From positions 278,708-342,707 of the forward strand of contig NPFB01000011.1 in NCBI GenBank assembly GCA_014084085.1: a stretch of DNA of 64,000 nt. The letters are read 5' to 3'. A program made the position numbers and the translations under genes. The notes beneath the pieces are model-generated. The model saw only the letters and a list, made by a program, of their open reading frames with translations. It was not told the origin of the DNA and searched no databases. Each line of letters starts with the position of its first letter. The first letter of the stretch is position 1. The DNA comes from Hondaea fermentalgiana (taxonomy: Eukaryota; Sar; Bigyra; Thraustochytrida; Thraustochytriidae). Shown piece after piece: positions 37,999-48,005 of the stretch.

Positions 37999-40900
37999 AT
38001 GATGCAGCGGACGGGAAGCTCGAGTGAGCACACCCTCTCGGACTCGGACGACGTGGAGCTGGGCCTCGGCGACCTCGGCGACAAGCAGAGCGAAGAGCCC
38101 TCTCCAAACGAGAATCTCAGATCTCTGGACGTGGGCGATGAGCTCGCCGCAGATGATTGCTTCGAGAGTGGCCATGTGCTGCAAGCCGAGTCGGTGCGCT
38201 TGAACGACAAGCCTGGGTGGGGCCATCGCGTGCCGAGACCCCGCTCCTCGGAATACGACGGTGGCGACGAGGCAGAAGCAGACGACGACGATGCTTCTGA
38301 CTTCTTTTCCGACGCCCAAGGTTCACGACGCAGCAAGAACGGGACGAGGAAGCGCGCCAAGAGCGACTTTGATGAGTCAAAACTGAGTTGGCCAGCGTGG
38401 TGTTTCTTTGTACTCTTCGGCGACAGACCATCAGAAAACCGCACCGGGCGTCACAAGCACTGCAGCATTTCTTCGAGACGAAAAAGACCAACGAGTCGCT
38501 CGAAGGCGAAACAAACGTCAAAACGTCGACTTTCTGCTTCCCTCTCGGACAATGGCTCCGAGGCATCGGGGCAAGAGACGGATTCCGAGACCTCGCGATC
38601 CTCGCGACGGAGATCGCGAGGTCTCTCGCTGCCTGGGCCTCTCGTTCTTATCTCATACCACCGGCAGCTTCGGCGCCGCCGGCCTCGAGAACTCTTTCCC
38701 TTTTACGCGTCATCGTTCAAGCGCGACTATTTTGGCATCATTGTTGTCTTGTGTCTCAATGCGACGCTCTACGGCATTGATTACCACGAGGAATCGGCGT
38801 TTGTGCTCGACGATCCGAAAATAAGTTTTCCACTAAAGCAGGAGCGGTCGTGGATCTGGGGACTCCTCTTTGCCGCGACAGGCCTGTCATTCATTGCTTG
38901 GCGCTGGGGAGAGCTTGAGGTTCTTCACGCATATGCGCTCACCGCTTTTGCCAGTCTCTTGACGACAAACGTAATTGGCATGACTGCAGCGAGTGCCTGG
39001 GCGGCCCTTGGGCCCGATTTTCTGGCGCGCTGTGCGCCATTTTGTATGGAGAATATTACGTGGATGTGGCTCGATAACGCCACCATTGTTCAGTGCGGAT
39101 ACCCGGATCCTCGCGGCGATGGCATCACTGTGTACGAATGTCCTAACCAGGGCGCGGATCTAGAGGCCGCATGTGCTCCCATCTTTCATGGTGTGCCGCA
39201 AGCCCCGGAAACGGGGTGCGCTGCCTCCATTGGGACGCTTGGCGAACCATATTCCATCTCACGCGGCTATCGGAGCATGTACTCGTCCTCGGTTGGGTTC
39301 CTTACGTGTGGCTGGCTCACAGTCGCTCTGATTGCTTTGGGGGCCGCGAAACACCGCCCGTCCGCCTATATTATTGCCGGCCTCGGCTCTGTTTTCATTG
39401 CCGCGTGCGCATCAGTGCAAAACATGACGGGCCAGCACGACGACGTCGTCACTTTTTACTCTGCCGTTTTGGCCGTTTTGGTCACACTCTCCGTGTACCC
39501 GTTGTACTTTCATCCTATCTGGGAAAACTCGACGCCACGCCGCCGCCCGCGCAACCTCATCCACCTCTTCCAGCGAGGCGAGTTTTCCGATTCGGAGACG
39601 GACTCTGACGGCGAGACTTCGCCAGGACTAGACTTTGAGCTGGAGGACAGTCTCTTCAGCTCGGGCAAGAACTCACTGACCTCGCCCTTTTCGCAAAGCG
39701 CCGAGGAGGACGAAGAGGTCGTTGAGGAAGAGACCTTGGCCGCAGCCGCCATTCTTTTGCAGAGCGGGAGCATTCGCGCCGACGAAGAATTTACTGACCC
39801 GGAAATGCGCACCTTGGGCGAAGATCCGCATCTGGACGCCAAGGAGACAAACGCCGGGACACCGCGCGTGGTGACACGACCCGTGGCGTCGGGCGTTCAC
39901 TCGGGCTCAGCTTCGAACACGAGCTCAGGCTTGGGATCGGGTGTCGCAGCAACTCCGAGCCCATCCAGTGCCATAAAGTCGCCTGCTTTGTCCAGCGAGA
40001 CGCAAGCAAAGGAACCCGGGCAACGCATCGAGCAGGTTCTTCGCCCTCGACTGGAGAGAGGACGAGGAAAACGTGATGCCTTTCGGCGCAAGAAGCTCCG
40101 CCCTCGTGCGTTCTGGGAGCCGAATTTTCGACAAAAACTCAAGGATGAGCGCATTACCAGCGTCTATGTATTGCGCAAGTTTGTTTTGCGCGAGACGCAT
40201 ATAATTCTCAAGCTTGTACCAGGATACATTGTGGTGTGTGCGATTGTGGTGGCCATGTTTTTCATGTTCTTTTTTACGTTTACGACGAGCACGACATTTG
40301 TGATTTGGGCATGCTTCACGATGGAACTGTATATTTTCCCGTTCTTCGAGACCTTTGCGTCGAGCGCCATCCTGTGGCACGCGGACGTGCTTCTGGGCGT
40401 CTTTCCGCGAGGCGTTGGTGCGGTGGTGATGTCTCTGTTCTGGTTTCCCACGACGCTCTACATACGGGAAGTCTTTGACAAGCAGGCGTCGGACCAATGG
40501 ATGGTTCTCTTTTTCATGTACGTAATTGCAAAAATTCTGTACACTGGATCGGTCATCGCCGCTATTTATTGGATCCAGCAGCGTACGCAGTCGATCATCG
40601 ACACTCCGCAATTCGCCGAGCTTCCTCCGGGTCAGCAAGAGGCCCTGCGACAGTACGCGCGAGGTCTGAATATGCGCGCTATCTTTAAGATTTTCCCCAC
40701 GGTGATCTTTGCGGTAGTTTCGCTTTACTTTGCGTGGTGCTTTTACACGTATTCATTCCTCAGTATTCGCAACCAGCAATTTTTGCAGTATGCGATTACT
40801 GGCGTGGTGGTCCCGCTCGTGGACATTGTCTTTCGCGTTTGGCTCACGGGATTTCTGTCCAAGACGATTTCGCGTCTGCTCGGCGAGCTGGTGAATGAGG

Positions 40901-41679
40901 TTGAATCCTTTAACTTTGCTGTCCGCTTTGTAAAGATTGGTTTTTCTGCGGTTCAAGCCTTTGGCACCGCGGCAATCACGAGCAATGGCGCTTTTTTCGC
41001 GTCGCTCATTTCGCAATTCGTGATTGAGGTGATTATGATTATCGTCTCGCTCTTCCGTCGCCATCATCCGAAGCGATATCGCTTGCGCAAGCGTCTCGCT
41101 GACTTTTTGGGCTTGCCTGGAGATCAGATGTTCCCGGATAAGACGCGTCTGGAGAGCGCCAACTTGTATATTAATCAGGACCTGGCCGAGAAGCTCTGCG
41201 TTCCGTTCGGTCCTCTCTTTGCGCAGCTCCCGCTCACTCTTCGCAGTATTTCTGACAACTTTCCCACGGCGGAGCTGAAGTGGTACGACGCTGTGCTGCG
41301 CACGGTTGTCATGATTTTTCTATTTGAGCTTCCAGGTGACATTTTGCGCTCATGGATCGCAACGCGACGCTTTGGAGTCGACACTTTCCATCTCAAGGTT
41401 CGCATTGGTCTCTATCAAATTGGTTACATGAGTACAATGGTCGCGAGCGCCTTTCTGTGTATTCTCGGGGCGCATGCTCTATACGTTCTTTGGGAGGGTG
41501 ATGAAGATGACATTGATGAAGACGACGACGACGACGACGACGACGACGATGATGATGATGATGATGATGACGATCGTCGCCGTCGTCTGAGTCCTCGGCA
41601 TTTCCTCTTGTCATTTGTCGAGTATTATGTCGACATTGCGGCCGACAAGCTCGCGACTGTGACGGCCGAGCTAGTGTAG
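37999..41679 (+). CDS. Giant membrane protein: degenerate PAP2-like block plus novel multi-pass block (paralogue B)
   Basis: A protein of 1226 residues from an ATG at 37999. Residues 1-235 are disordered with acidic and SR-rich parts. The first membrane block (about 243-507) reads FKRDYFGIIVVLCLNATLYG, then ALGPDFLARCAP where the PAP2 Arg-Pro pair is Gly-Pro, then CGYPDPR and VYECPN. PSGH is absent (GYRSMYSSSVGF) and the third motif is lost (NMTGQHDDVV). A phospho-acceptor-rich linker of about 200 residues follows. The second block (about 735-1165) starts after RPRAFWEPNFRQKL and includes FPFFETFASSAILWHADVL, RRHHPKRYRLRKRL, FPDKTRLESANLYINQDLAE and RTVVMIFLFELPGDILRSWI. All of these are closely matched in paralogue A. 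Residues 1175-1192 are uninterrupted Asp. A membrane scaffold, channel or lipid-binding role is possible; nothing in the sequence decides it. Confidence 0.85.
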   Translation: MMQRTGSSSEHTLSDSDDVELGLGDLGDKQSEEPSPNENLRSLDVGDELAADDCFESGHVLQAESVRLNDKPGWGHRVPRPRSSEYDGGDEAEADDDDASDFFSDAQGSRRSKNGTRKRAKSDFDESKLSWPAWCFFVLFGDRPSENRTGRHKHCSISSRRKRPTSRSKAKQTSKRRLSASLSDNGSEASGQETDSETSRSSRRRSRGLSLPGPLVLISYHRQLRRRRPRELFPFYASSFKRDYFGIIVVLCLNATLYGIDYHEESAFVLDDPKISFPLKQERSWIWGLLFAATGLSFIAWRWGELEVLHAYALTAFASLLTTNVIGMTAASAWAALGPDFLARCAPFCMENITWMWLDNATIVQCGYPDPRGDGITVYECPNQGADLEAACAPIFHGVPQAPETGCAASIGTLGEPYSISRGYRSMYSSSVGFLTCGWLTVALIALGAAKHRPSAYIIAGLGSVFIAACASVQNMTGQHDDVVTFYSAVLAVLVTLSVYPLYFHPIWENSTPRRRPRNLIHLFQRGEFSDSETDSDGETSPGLDFELEDSLFSSGKNSLTSPFSQSAEEDEEVVEEETLAAAAILLQSGSIRADEEFTDPEMRTLGEDPHLDAKETNAGTPRVVTRPVASGVHSGSASNTSSGLGSGVAATPSPSSAIKSPALSSETQAKEPGQRIEQVLRPRLERGRGKRDAFRRKKLRPRAFWEPNFRQKLKDERITSVYVLRKFVLRETHIILKLVPGYIVVCAIVVAMFFMFFFTFTTSTTFVIWACFTMELYIFPFFETFASSAILWHADVLLGVFPRGVGAVVMSLFWFPTTLYIREVFDKQASDQWMVLFFMYVIAKILYTGSVIAAIYWIQQRTQSIIDTPQFAELPPGQQEALRQYARGLNMRAIFKIFPTVIFAVVSLYFAWCFYTYSFLSIRNQQFLQYAITGVVVPLVDIVFRVWLTGFLSKTISRLLGELVNEVESFNFAVRFVKIGFSAVQAFGTAAITSNGAFFASLISQFVIEVIMIIVSLFRRHHPKRYRLRKRLADFLGLPGDQMFPDKTRLESANLYINQDLAEKLCVPFGPLFAQLPLTLRSISDNFPTAELKWYDAVLRTVVMIFLFELPGDILRSWIATRRFGVDTFHLKVRIGLYQIGYMSTMVASAFLCILGAHALYVLWEGDEDDIDEDDDDDDDDDDDDDDDDDDRRRRLSPRHFLLSFVEYYVDIAADKLATVTAELV

Positions 41680-42359
41680 AACTGAATACACGTGATAGTA
41701 AAATAAAAAGGCTTGTAGGCTAGAACAACCTCGTAATTTTTTTGGTTAAAGCCCGGGCCTGACTGTGTGCTTGCTTGCTTGCTTGCTTGCTTGTGTGAGT
41801 GCTTGCTTGCTTGCTTGCTTGCTTGTGTGCTTGCGTGCTTGCGTGCGTGCGTGTGGCGGCAGCTCCTCATCACTGACTTTTAAGCCAGGCATGCAGCAGC
41901 GGCGTCGGCGGCATTTCATTTCTTCTACGCCTCTCCCAAGGTCGAGTGACTCTCAACAACGCCTTCGTTGTTCTCTTCCTTATCTGCTGGGTGCGCGATC
42001 CACGCCCTGCCGTGTCTTGTATTGCTGGCGCCAATGGCCTGTGATACCGCGTAAATACGGGAAGTAGGGACTTGCCGAGCACAAGACGCGGAAGAGAAGC
42101 GTAGAAAGCGCATGGTTGCAAGTGCCGCGGGAGATCTTGCGTCAGACTGGCGATGACAGTGAGTTGACTGTGAGACTTGGGCAGGCAGAAACCTTTTGGG
42201 CCAGCGGCGCGCGCGCGGGTACTTACGCGACGCAGGCAGGTATCGTCCGCACGCACACGCGCGCAGGGCCGACATACGAGCGAGCGGAGCAACGCGAGCG
42301 AAAGAAATAAAGAGAGTCGGGAAACGCAAGCGAAAGCAAAGGTTCAAAGCAAGTGAACC
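41680..42359. other. Intergenic with (CTTG)n microsatellite
   Basis: About 680 bp between two plus-strand genes. A CTTG/GCTT repeat with GTGT interruptions fills about 41764-41856. The rest is the 5' side of the DEP-reductase gene. No gene is seen. Confidence 0.55.
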
Positions 42360-44246
42360 ATGGACTTGACGGACCTGAGCGGCCTGTGCGCCCTCGTGCA
42401 GCGCAACGTGACGTCGAAGGACCGCACGTACCACTTTCAAAACTTTAAGCAATGCTTCATCGGCTCGGAGGCCGTGGACTTTATGGTGAACTCCAAAGTG
42501 GTCGGAACCCGCGAAGAGGCCGTAGAGCTTGGCCAGCAAATGCTCGAGCAGGGACTCTTTCAGCATGTGACACAGGACAGAGACTTTGAGGACAATAAGC
42601 TGTTTTACAGATTCAAGTCTCTCGACAGGGACCGTGGACACGCAGAGGAGGGCTCGACATGGGCCGCCGTCGAGCTGCAAGGTGGTCGGCCTGTCGGCGA
42701 GGACGTTGGTCACGGCGACGAGGATGAAGATGTGCCGGTGGAGCCGCTCGACGAGCACAATGTGCGGCTCTTGGACCTTTGCAAGCCCGCCAAGTGGGTT
42801 AATCCCAAACCCGAGAAGCGGTACAATATGGTTGTGATTGGTGCGGGCGCCGGAGGTCTCGTTACCACCGCGTCTGTGGCCGGGACTGGTGGCAAGGTGG
42901 CCATCATTGAAAAGCACGTCATGGGCGGCGACTGCATCAACGTGGGCTGCGTGCCCAGCAAGGCCCTTCTCCGCTGCGCTCGCGCGGCCAAGGAGGTGCG
43001 CAACGCGAGCGAGTTTGGTATTGAGGTTGCAGATTTTACCGTCAACTTTGGCAAAATCATGGAGCGCATGCGCCGTCTTCGCGCAAGCATTGCGCCCAAC
43101 GACTCGGCGGATCGTTTCACCAGTCTGGGCGCTGACGTTTTCCAGGGCAAGGCTCGCTTCGTTGGTCCCGACGAAGTCGAAGTGGACGGCCAACGACTCA
43201 AGTTCGCTCGAGCGGTGATTGCCACGGGCGGACGCGCCCGCGTCCCGCCCATTCCGGGCATTGAGTCCGTGCGATACCTGACCAATGCCTCGCTGTTCAA
43301 CCTAACGGAGCTTCCCGAGGTCTTTGGTGTGATTGGCGGCGGGCCGATTGGCTCAGAAATGGCGCAGGCGTTTGCGCGTTTTGGCAGCAAGGTGTTCTTG
43401 TTCGACCGTTCGCCCAAGATTCTGCCACGCGAGGACGCCGAGGCGGCCGAGATCGTGCAAGCGTCAATGCTTGCCGACGGCGTGAACTTCAAATTTAATG
43501 CAGAGGTACGGCACGTGGAACCTGCTGGCGAGGACGGCAATCGCATCGCCTTGACGGTCTCCTGCGACGGCGGTCCGGAGGAGGTGATTGAATTGGACGA
43601 CCTTCTCATCTCGGCTGGTCGGGTTCCAAATGTGGAGGGCCTGGGTCTCGAGGAAGCTGGCGTGGAATACAATCAGCGGGGCATTGAGGTGAACGACCGC
43701 CTGCAGACGTCGAACAAGAGCATTTTCGCTGTGGGTGACGTGTGCCTGCCATATCAGTTTACACACGCGTCAGACTTCTCGGCGCGCATGGTTGTGCGCA
43801 ATGCGCTATTTTTCGGCAACAACAAGTTCTCTGACCTGCTCATTCCGTGGGTCACGTACACCGAGCCGGAGGTTGCGCATGTAGGCAAGTACGAGCACCA
43901 GCTGGACGAGGAGGGCGTCGCATACGACGTCTATCGCGTGGACATGGCCGAGAACGACCGCGCCATTCTCGAGGGTGACACGGAGGGTTTCGTCAAGGTT
44001 GTTTGTGCAAAGGGCAAGGATACCGTGTTGGGCGCGACAATTGTCTCGGACACGGCTGGCGACATGATTGGCGAGATCTCGGTCGCCATGCAGAACGGCA
44101 TTGGTCTTTCCGGCGTCGGCGCCACGATTCACTCGTATCCGACGCGCGCCGACGCTATCCGTCGCACGGGCGACCTGTACAACAAGACGCGGCTCACGCC
44201 ACGCAACAAGGCTCTCCTGCGGACCCTGCTCTCGCTCCGCAGGTAG
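42360..44246 (+). CDS. DEP domain fused to mercuric-reductase-like FAD disulfide oxidoreductase
   Basis: A 628-residue protein from the ATG at 42360. Residues about 5-87 form a DEP domain (KDRTYHFQNFKQCFIGSEAV, then LGQQMLEQGLFQHVT, then LFYRF). After an acidic linker, residues 155-628 are a class I pyridine-nucleotide disulfide oxidoreductase. It has the FAD-binding GAGAGG (161-166), the redox pair in GGDCINVGCVPSK (Cys192 and Cys197), a second dinucleotide motif GVIGGGPIGSE, and the FAD segment SIFAVGDV. The C-terminal interface contains HSYPTRADAI, typical of mercuric-reductase-like proteins, without the paired cysteines of true MerA. The substrate is unknown. DEP domains usually bind membranes or G-protein regulators, so the enzyme may be membrane-recruited. 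No targeting peptide is visible. Confidence 0.9.
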   Translation: MDLTDLSGLCALVQRNVTSKDRTYHFQNFKQCFIGSEAVDFMVNSKVVGTREEAVELGQQMLEQGLFQHVTQDRDFEDNKLFYRFKSLDRDRGHAEEGSTWAAVELQGGRPVGEDVGHGDEDEDVPVEPLDEHNVRLLDLCKPAKWVNPKPEKRYNMVVIGAGAGGLVTTASVAGTGGKVAIIEKHVMGGDCINVGCVPSKALLRCARAAKEVRNASEFGIEVADFTVNFGKIMERMRRLRASIAPNDSADRFTSLGADVFQGKARFVGPDEVEVDGQRLKFARAVIATGGRARVPPIPGIESVRYLTNASLFNLTELPEVFGVIGGGPIGSEMAQAFARFGSKVFLFDRSPKILPREDAEAAEIVQASMLADGVNFKFNAEVRHVEPAGEDGNRIALTVSCDGGPEEVIELDDLLISAGRVPNVEGLGLEEAGVEYNQRGIEVNDRLQTSNKSIFAVGDVCLPYQFTHASDFSARMVVRNALFFGNNKFSDLLIPWVTYTEPEVAHVGKYEHQLDEEGVAYDVYRVDMAENDRAILEGDTEGFVKVVCAKGKDTVLGATIVSDTAGDMIGEISVAMQNGIGLSGVGATIHSYPTRADAIRRTGDLYNKTRLTPRNKALLRTLLSLRR

Positions 44247-45019
44247 GCCTGCTGGACGCTGTCGCACAGAGAAACAGGAAGATCTTGCTTGCTTTGATTC
44301 TGATCAAGTCACCTAATAACAAATAACATCAGCGACTCCGCAATTTGAACTCGGCGAGGCTCTGCCACACCGGTGGCAGTGGTTATAGGGTGGGTTGCAG
44401 TGGCAGTGGCAGTGGCAGTGGCTGGCGGCTGACCGACCGGTATTTCGCAAGCGCTCGGAAGAGAAGGGCGTGCTTGCGGCAGCGGCGCCGCGCGCGTGGC
44501 TTCCACTTCCTTGCGGCGGCTCTGCAGCTGTCCTCGCCGTCGCGCTTTCCTCTACTTATTACTGAAAGATTGCACCGTCACTTGCTCGTGCTTCGATTGT
44601 TCGCCCGCTCCTCGCTGAGCCTCGATGCAATCCCGTCAGGCCGAAGCGAGCGAGCGAGCGAGCGAGCGACTGCGATTGCGACTGCGGCCAGCTGCTGACA
44701 GGGAGTGCCTGAAGAAGACCCCGACGCCTCCTTTCCTTCGCGCGGACTGCATCTGGCCGCTCGGGTCTGCGCGGCAGAACCCGAGCGGCAGGACGGCGGT
44801 TCGGTCCGGGCCCCGTCAACGACGCGCGGGGCGAGGCCGAGGCCGAGGCCGAGCCGCGCAAAGCAGCGCAGGGCGGCAGTCCATACGGCAGTCCATCCGT
44901 ACGGCGGCACGCCGCGGCGCGAGGCGCGGAGGAGGGAGCAGAGCAGAGCAGAGCAGAGCGCGAAGCGGAGCGGAGGCCAAGCGAGGGGCGCGCGAGGCGG
45001 CAGGTCGAGGCGAGGCGAG
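44247..45019. other. Intergenic with (GGCAGT)n repeat
   Basis: About 770 bp. A GGCAGT/GGTTGCAGT repeat lies at 44371-44422 and GAGC repeats at 44640-44672. The frame of the next gene is open upstream to about 44700 without an ATG. Confidence 0.5.
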
Positions 45020-46624
45020 ATGGCGCAGCGCGGTGAGATGGACGGCGACCTCGCGGGCAAGCGCGACGTGGAGCAGGGCGACCCCGGCGAGGAGGCGCAG
45101 CAGGAGGGGCAGAGGCGCGTCTCGGAGGCGACGGCGACCTCGGAGGGAGACAACGAGGAGCGCACGGCGGCGGAGAACAGGGAGGCGCAAGAGGCGCTCC
45201 ACAAGGCCGCGGCGCAGGCCGCAGCCGCGGCGGCAGACCAAGAGGCCCGCGCAGAAGACGAGCAGCTGGAGCAGGCCAAGGCGGAGCGCGAAGTGGCCGA
45301 GGCGCAGTTGAACGAGGACGACGCGACGACGCGGACGGCGTCCAAGACCTTGTCTCAAGAGAGCGCGGTCCTGGAACCGGCAACGGCGCAGGTCGAGGGT
45401 CTCCCGGGCACGGCCATCGCCTACAAGCTCTGCGGCTGCCTGCCCATCCCGCAATGGTGGTCGAACACCTACATCGTCGACTGGGCTGGCGTGGTGCTCT
45501 GCGCGATTGTCCTTTTGATCGCCAACGGCCCGATCGACTGGCTCAAGCACTTTCCCATTGACATGTCCGAGGTGCACATCCAACAGCCTCTGCACAGCGA
45601 CCGCGTGCACATGATCACCGTGGGCGTCCTCGTCGTGGTCCCGTGCGTCGTGGTGGCCATCTTTTTCTGGTTCAAGCGAAGAGACATGTTTGAGGACTTG
45701 CACGCCTTTGCGCTTGCCACGGTCGCCCCCGTCGTCTTTGCCTATGTCGTATGGGTCATCATTGGCAATGCGGCTGGCAAGTTGCGTCCTGACTTTTTGG
45801 CGCGCTGCGCGCCCACGTGCATGGAGAATTTCACGTGGACATGCGCCCCCGATCCGTCCTTGTACGCCGCGGACGCCTGTGACCTCAGCGAGCAAAAGTG
45901 CTGTCCGGTCCAGTGCGGACGCCAGGATCCGCGGTATCCGGACATTCTCGAATGCTCGTTTTTGCAGAACGGCATTGATTTGAGCACGAGCACGTTGCAG
46001 AGCGTCTGCAACAAGTTTTGGGACAGGTCCGTTAGTTTGGAGCAAGCCGAATGCAACGGGTATCCCGGAGAGGCGGGTTACAGCGAGTTTTCTATTCGCG
46101 AGGGCTTCCGTAGTCTACCCTCAGGCCACACCCAGGTCATGTTTAATGTTGCTACCACGTGGTGGCTGTACCTTGCAGGCAAGCTGCAGGTTTACGGGCG
46201 AGGTGTTCAGCAGCGCACGTTCTGCTACGGTTACCTTGCCATTTCTTTCATGTTTGTTCTCAGCACCTATGTTGGTGTGACGCGGCTCAACGACATGAAA
46301 CACGACATGTTTGACATTGTTCTGGGAGCCTTTATTGGGTTCATTACGAGCTTTATTGCTTACCCGCTGTACTTTCAGAACCCGACGCTCGGCGGGGAGC
46401 CCTTGCGGCGTCCCAACCACTTTACCATCAAGGATGTTCTTTGCTGCCGCAAGCAGGATCCCTGGCCCGCTGCCAACACGCATCTGGCGGCATCAGACTA
46501 CCCGTCCAGCGCCTTTGCGCAGCCGCAGCAGGCGGTGGAGGGACAAGAGTCGGCTACGCTTCTCGCCGATGTCCCCTCGAGTAGCAGCACGCAGTACAAG
46601 CACGCGAATATGTCCATCGTGTAG
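45020..46624 (+). CDS. PAP2-superfamily lipid phosphate phosphatase
   Basis: A 534-residue protein from the first in-frame ATG. Residues 1-125 are charged and Ala/Glu-rich with coiled-coil character. Six likely membrane segments follow from about 152. Catalytic motif 2 is intact (SLPSGH, His370) and motif 3 is intact with Thr for Ser (TRLNDMKHDMFD: Arg422, His428, Asp432). Motif 1 has the Arg-Pro (GKLRPDFLARC) but no Lys at the usual spacing of seven before the Arg. A 100-residue Cys-rich luminal loop (residues about 262-355) separates motifs 1 and 2, longer than in typical LPP/DPP1 enzymes. Family members dephosphorylate phosphatidate, lysophosphatidate or diacylglycerol pyrophosphate. The loop landmarks (RCAPTCMENFTW, CGRQDPR, LECS) recur in the two giant proteins nearby. 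Confidence 0.88.
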   Translation: MAQRGEMDGDLAGKRDVEQGDPGEEAQQEGQRRVSEATATSEGDNEERTAAENREAQEALHKAAAQAAAAAADQEARAEDEQLEQAKAEREVAEAQLNEDDATTRTASKTLSQESAVLEPATAQVEGLPGTAIAYKLCGCLPIPQWWSNTYIVDWAGVVLCAIVLLIANGPIDWLKHFPIDMSEVHIQQPLHSDRVHMITVGVLVVVPCVVVAIFFWFKRRDMFEDLHAFALATVAPVVFAYVVWVIIGNAAGKLRPDFLARCAPTCMENFTWTCAPDPSLYAADACDLSEQKCCPVQCGRQDPRYPDILECSFLQNGIDLSTSTLQSVCNKFWDRSVSLEQAECNGYPGEAGYSEFSIREGFRSLPSGHTQVMFNVATTWWLYLAGKLQVYGRGVQQRTFCYGYLAISFMFVLSTYVGVTRLNDMKHDMFDIVLGAFIGFITSFIAYPLYFQNPTLGGEPLRRPNHFTIKDVLCCRKQDPWPAANTHLAASDYPSSAFAQPQQAVEGQESATLLADVPSSSSTQYKHANMSIV

Positions 46625-48005
46625 GAAATGCATTTCGTTTGATGCGCGTGTATGTGTAGTACGTGTTTTTTTTTCTTCCCCATCATTGGCCATGGACCTC
46701 TTTCCCCGCCTTTCAATATAACTTATCATTCTGTGAAATGCCTTGGGTTTTCTTGCTTGTTCGCGACCGCCTCAGAGACGACGGTCCTCTGCGGCCACGG
46801 CTGGCTGGGCCAGTTTCATCTACAAACCTTGTAACAATAGTAAGCAAAGGCAGGCAGGCAGACCGGCAGGCAGGCAGGCAGACAGGCAGGCAGGCAGACA
46901 GGCGTGCAGCGGTTCCCATTTTCTCCCCCTCCAAGTTCCCAACCAGTCAGCTGCAGCTGCAGCTAGCGAGCTCGGCTAGCTAGGCTAGCTAGGTCCCCGG
47001 TCCCCGTGCTGGACAAACGACGCGTGCTGGCCGGCGGGTCTACGACTGTCCACTCCGCTTCACTTCTTCACATGATGGAACGGGGACCCCTGCACTCGAC
47101 ACTGCACAGCGGCCACTGTCGTCTCAAGAAATGACCTTCGTTCGGTCCGAAGAAGCGAGCGAGGGAGGGCTCCAACCCTCGGGGCGATGGAGCGGCGATG
47201 GGTCACATCACATCACATGACATCGCATCGCATCGCATCGCATCGCATCGCATCACAGCGCCTGCACGCATCCATGCATGCATGCATGCCATGCCTCCAT
47301 CGCGCACATCCGTCGAGGTAGAGGCAGTCCATCGCGAGCCCGCCTCGTCTCGCGCGGCTGCGGCTTGCTTGGGCACGGAGTCCATGTGCACGCGCGAAGT
47401 GAAAGTGGACGCGGCGGAAGTGGAGCAACGCGCGCGGCAAGTGCGGTATAGCCCTTTGGTTAGTTAGTTGCCATGGCGATGGAGTCAGAAGAAGCAGAAC
47501 CGACTCTCCGGGCGGCGGGGCGGGCCAGCTACAAGAGCAGCGGCGCGCGCAGCTTGGCTCGAGGGGAAAAGAGGCGCGCAGAGGCCGCGGGCGCGAGGCC
47601 GGCGCCTTTTTGAAAACAAAAGGAAAAAGCGCCGCGCCGCGAGCGCAGCAGACGCGCCCGCGGCTGGCGCGCGCAGGCAGACTCGCGGGCTCTCGTGCGC
47701 GCGCAGGCAGGCACGCAGGCGCGCAGGCAGACTCGCAGGCTCTCGTGACGCGCGCAGACTCGCGCGCGCTCGCAGGCAGCGCCGCGCGCCGTCTGCAGCG
47801 GCAGCAGCGCGGAGGGGGCAGCAGGAGCGTGTCCATCATTGGCGCACTGGCGCGTGCCCTGCCGCCGTGCGCGCCTTGCGTGTCTGGGGAGACAGCGCGC
47901 GAGGGCGGCGCGGTCTGCCCTGGGTCGGGGCGCGTCTGGTCGCAGCCGGCCTGGCCCGAGCTCGGGCGGGCCCGCGCGAGGAGGTAGCGCGGGGAGGTGC
48001 GGAGC
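46625..48005. other. Intergenic, about 1.4 kb, repeat-rich
   Basis: A CAGG/CAGA microsatellite lies at about 46850-46902, a CTAGCTAGG cluster at 46972-46992, a CATCG array at 47220-47253 and a GCATGCAT run at 47271-47290. From 47500 to 48000 the DNA is GCGC-rich with Arg/Ala-type open frames. This is the upstream region of the cyclase gene; no other gene is supported. Confidence 0.5.

Noticed and set aside
41925..43193. A 422-codon minus-strand open frame
   Set aside because: Antisense to the DEP domain and FAD-binding part of the reductase.
44816..46045. A 409-codon minus-strand open frame
   Set aside because: Antisense to the N-terminal half of the PAP2 gene.
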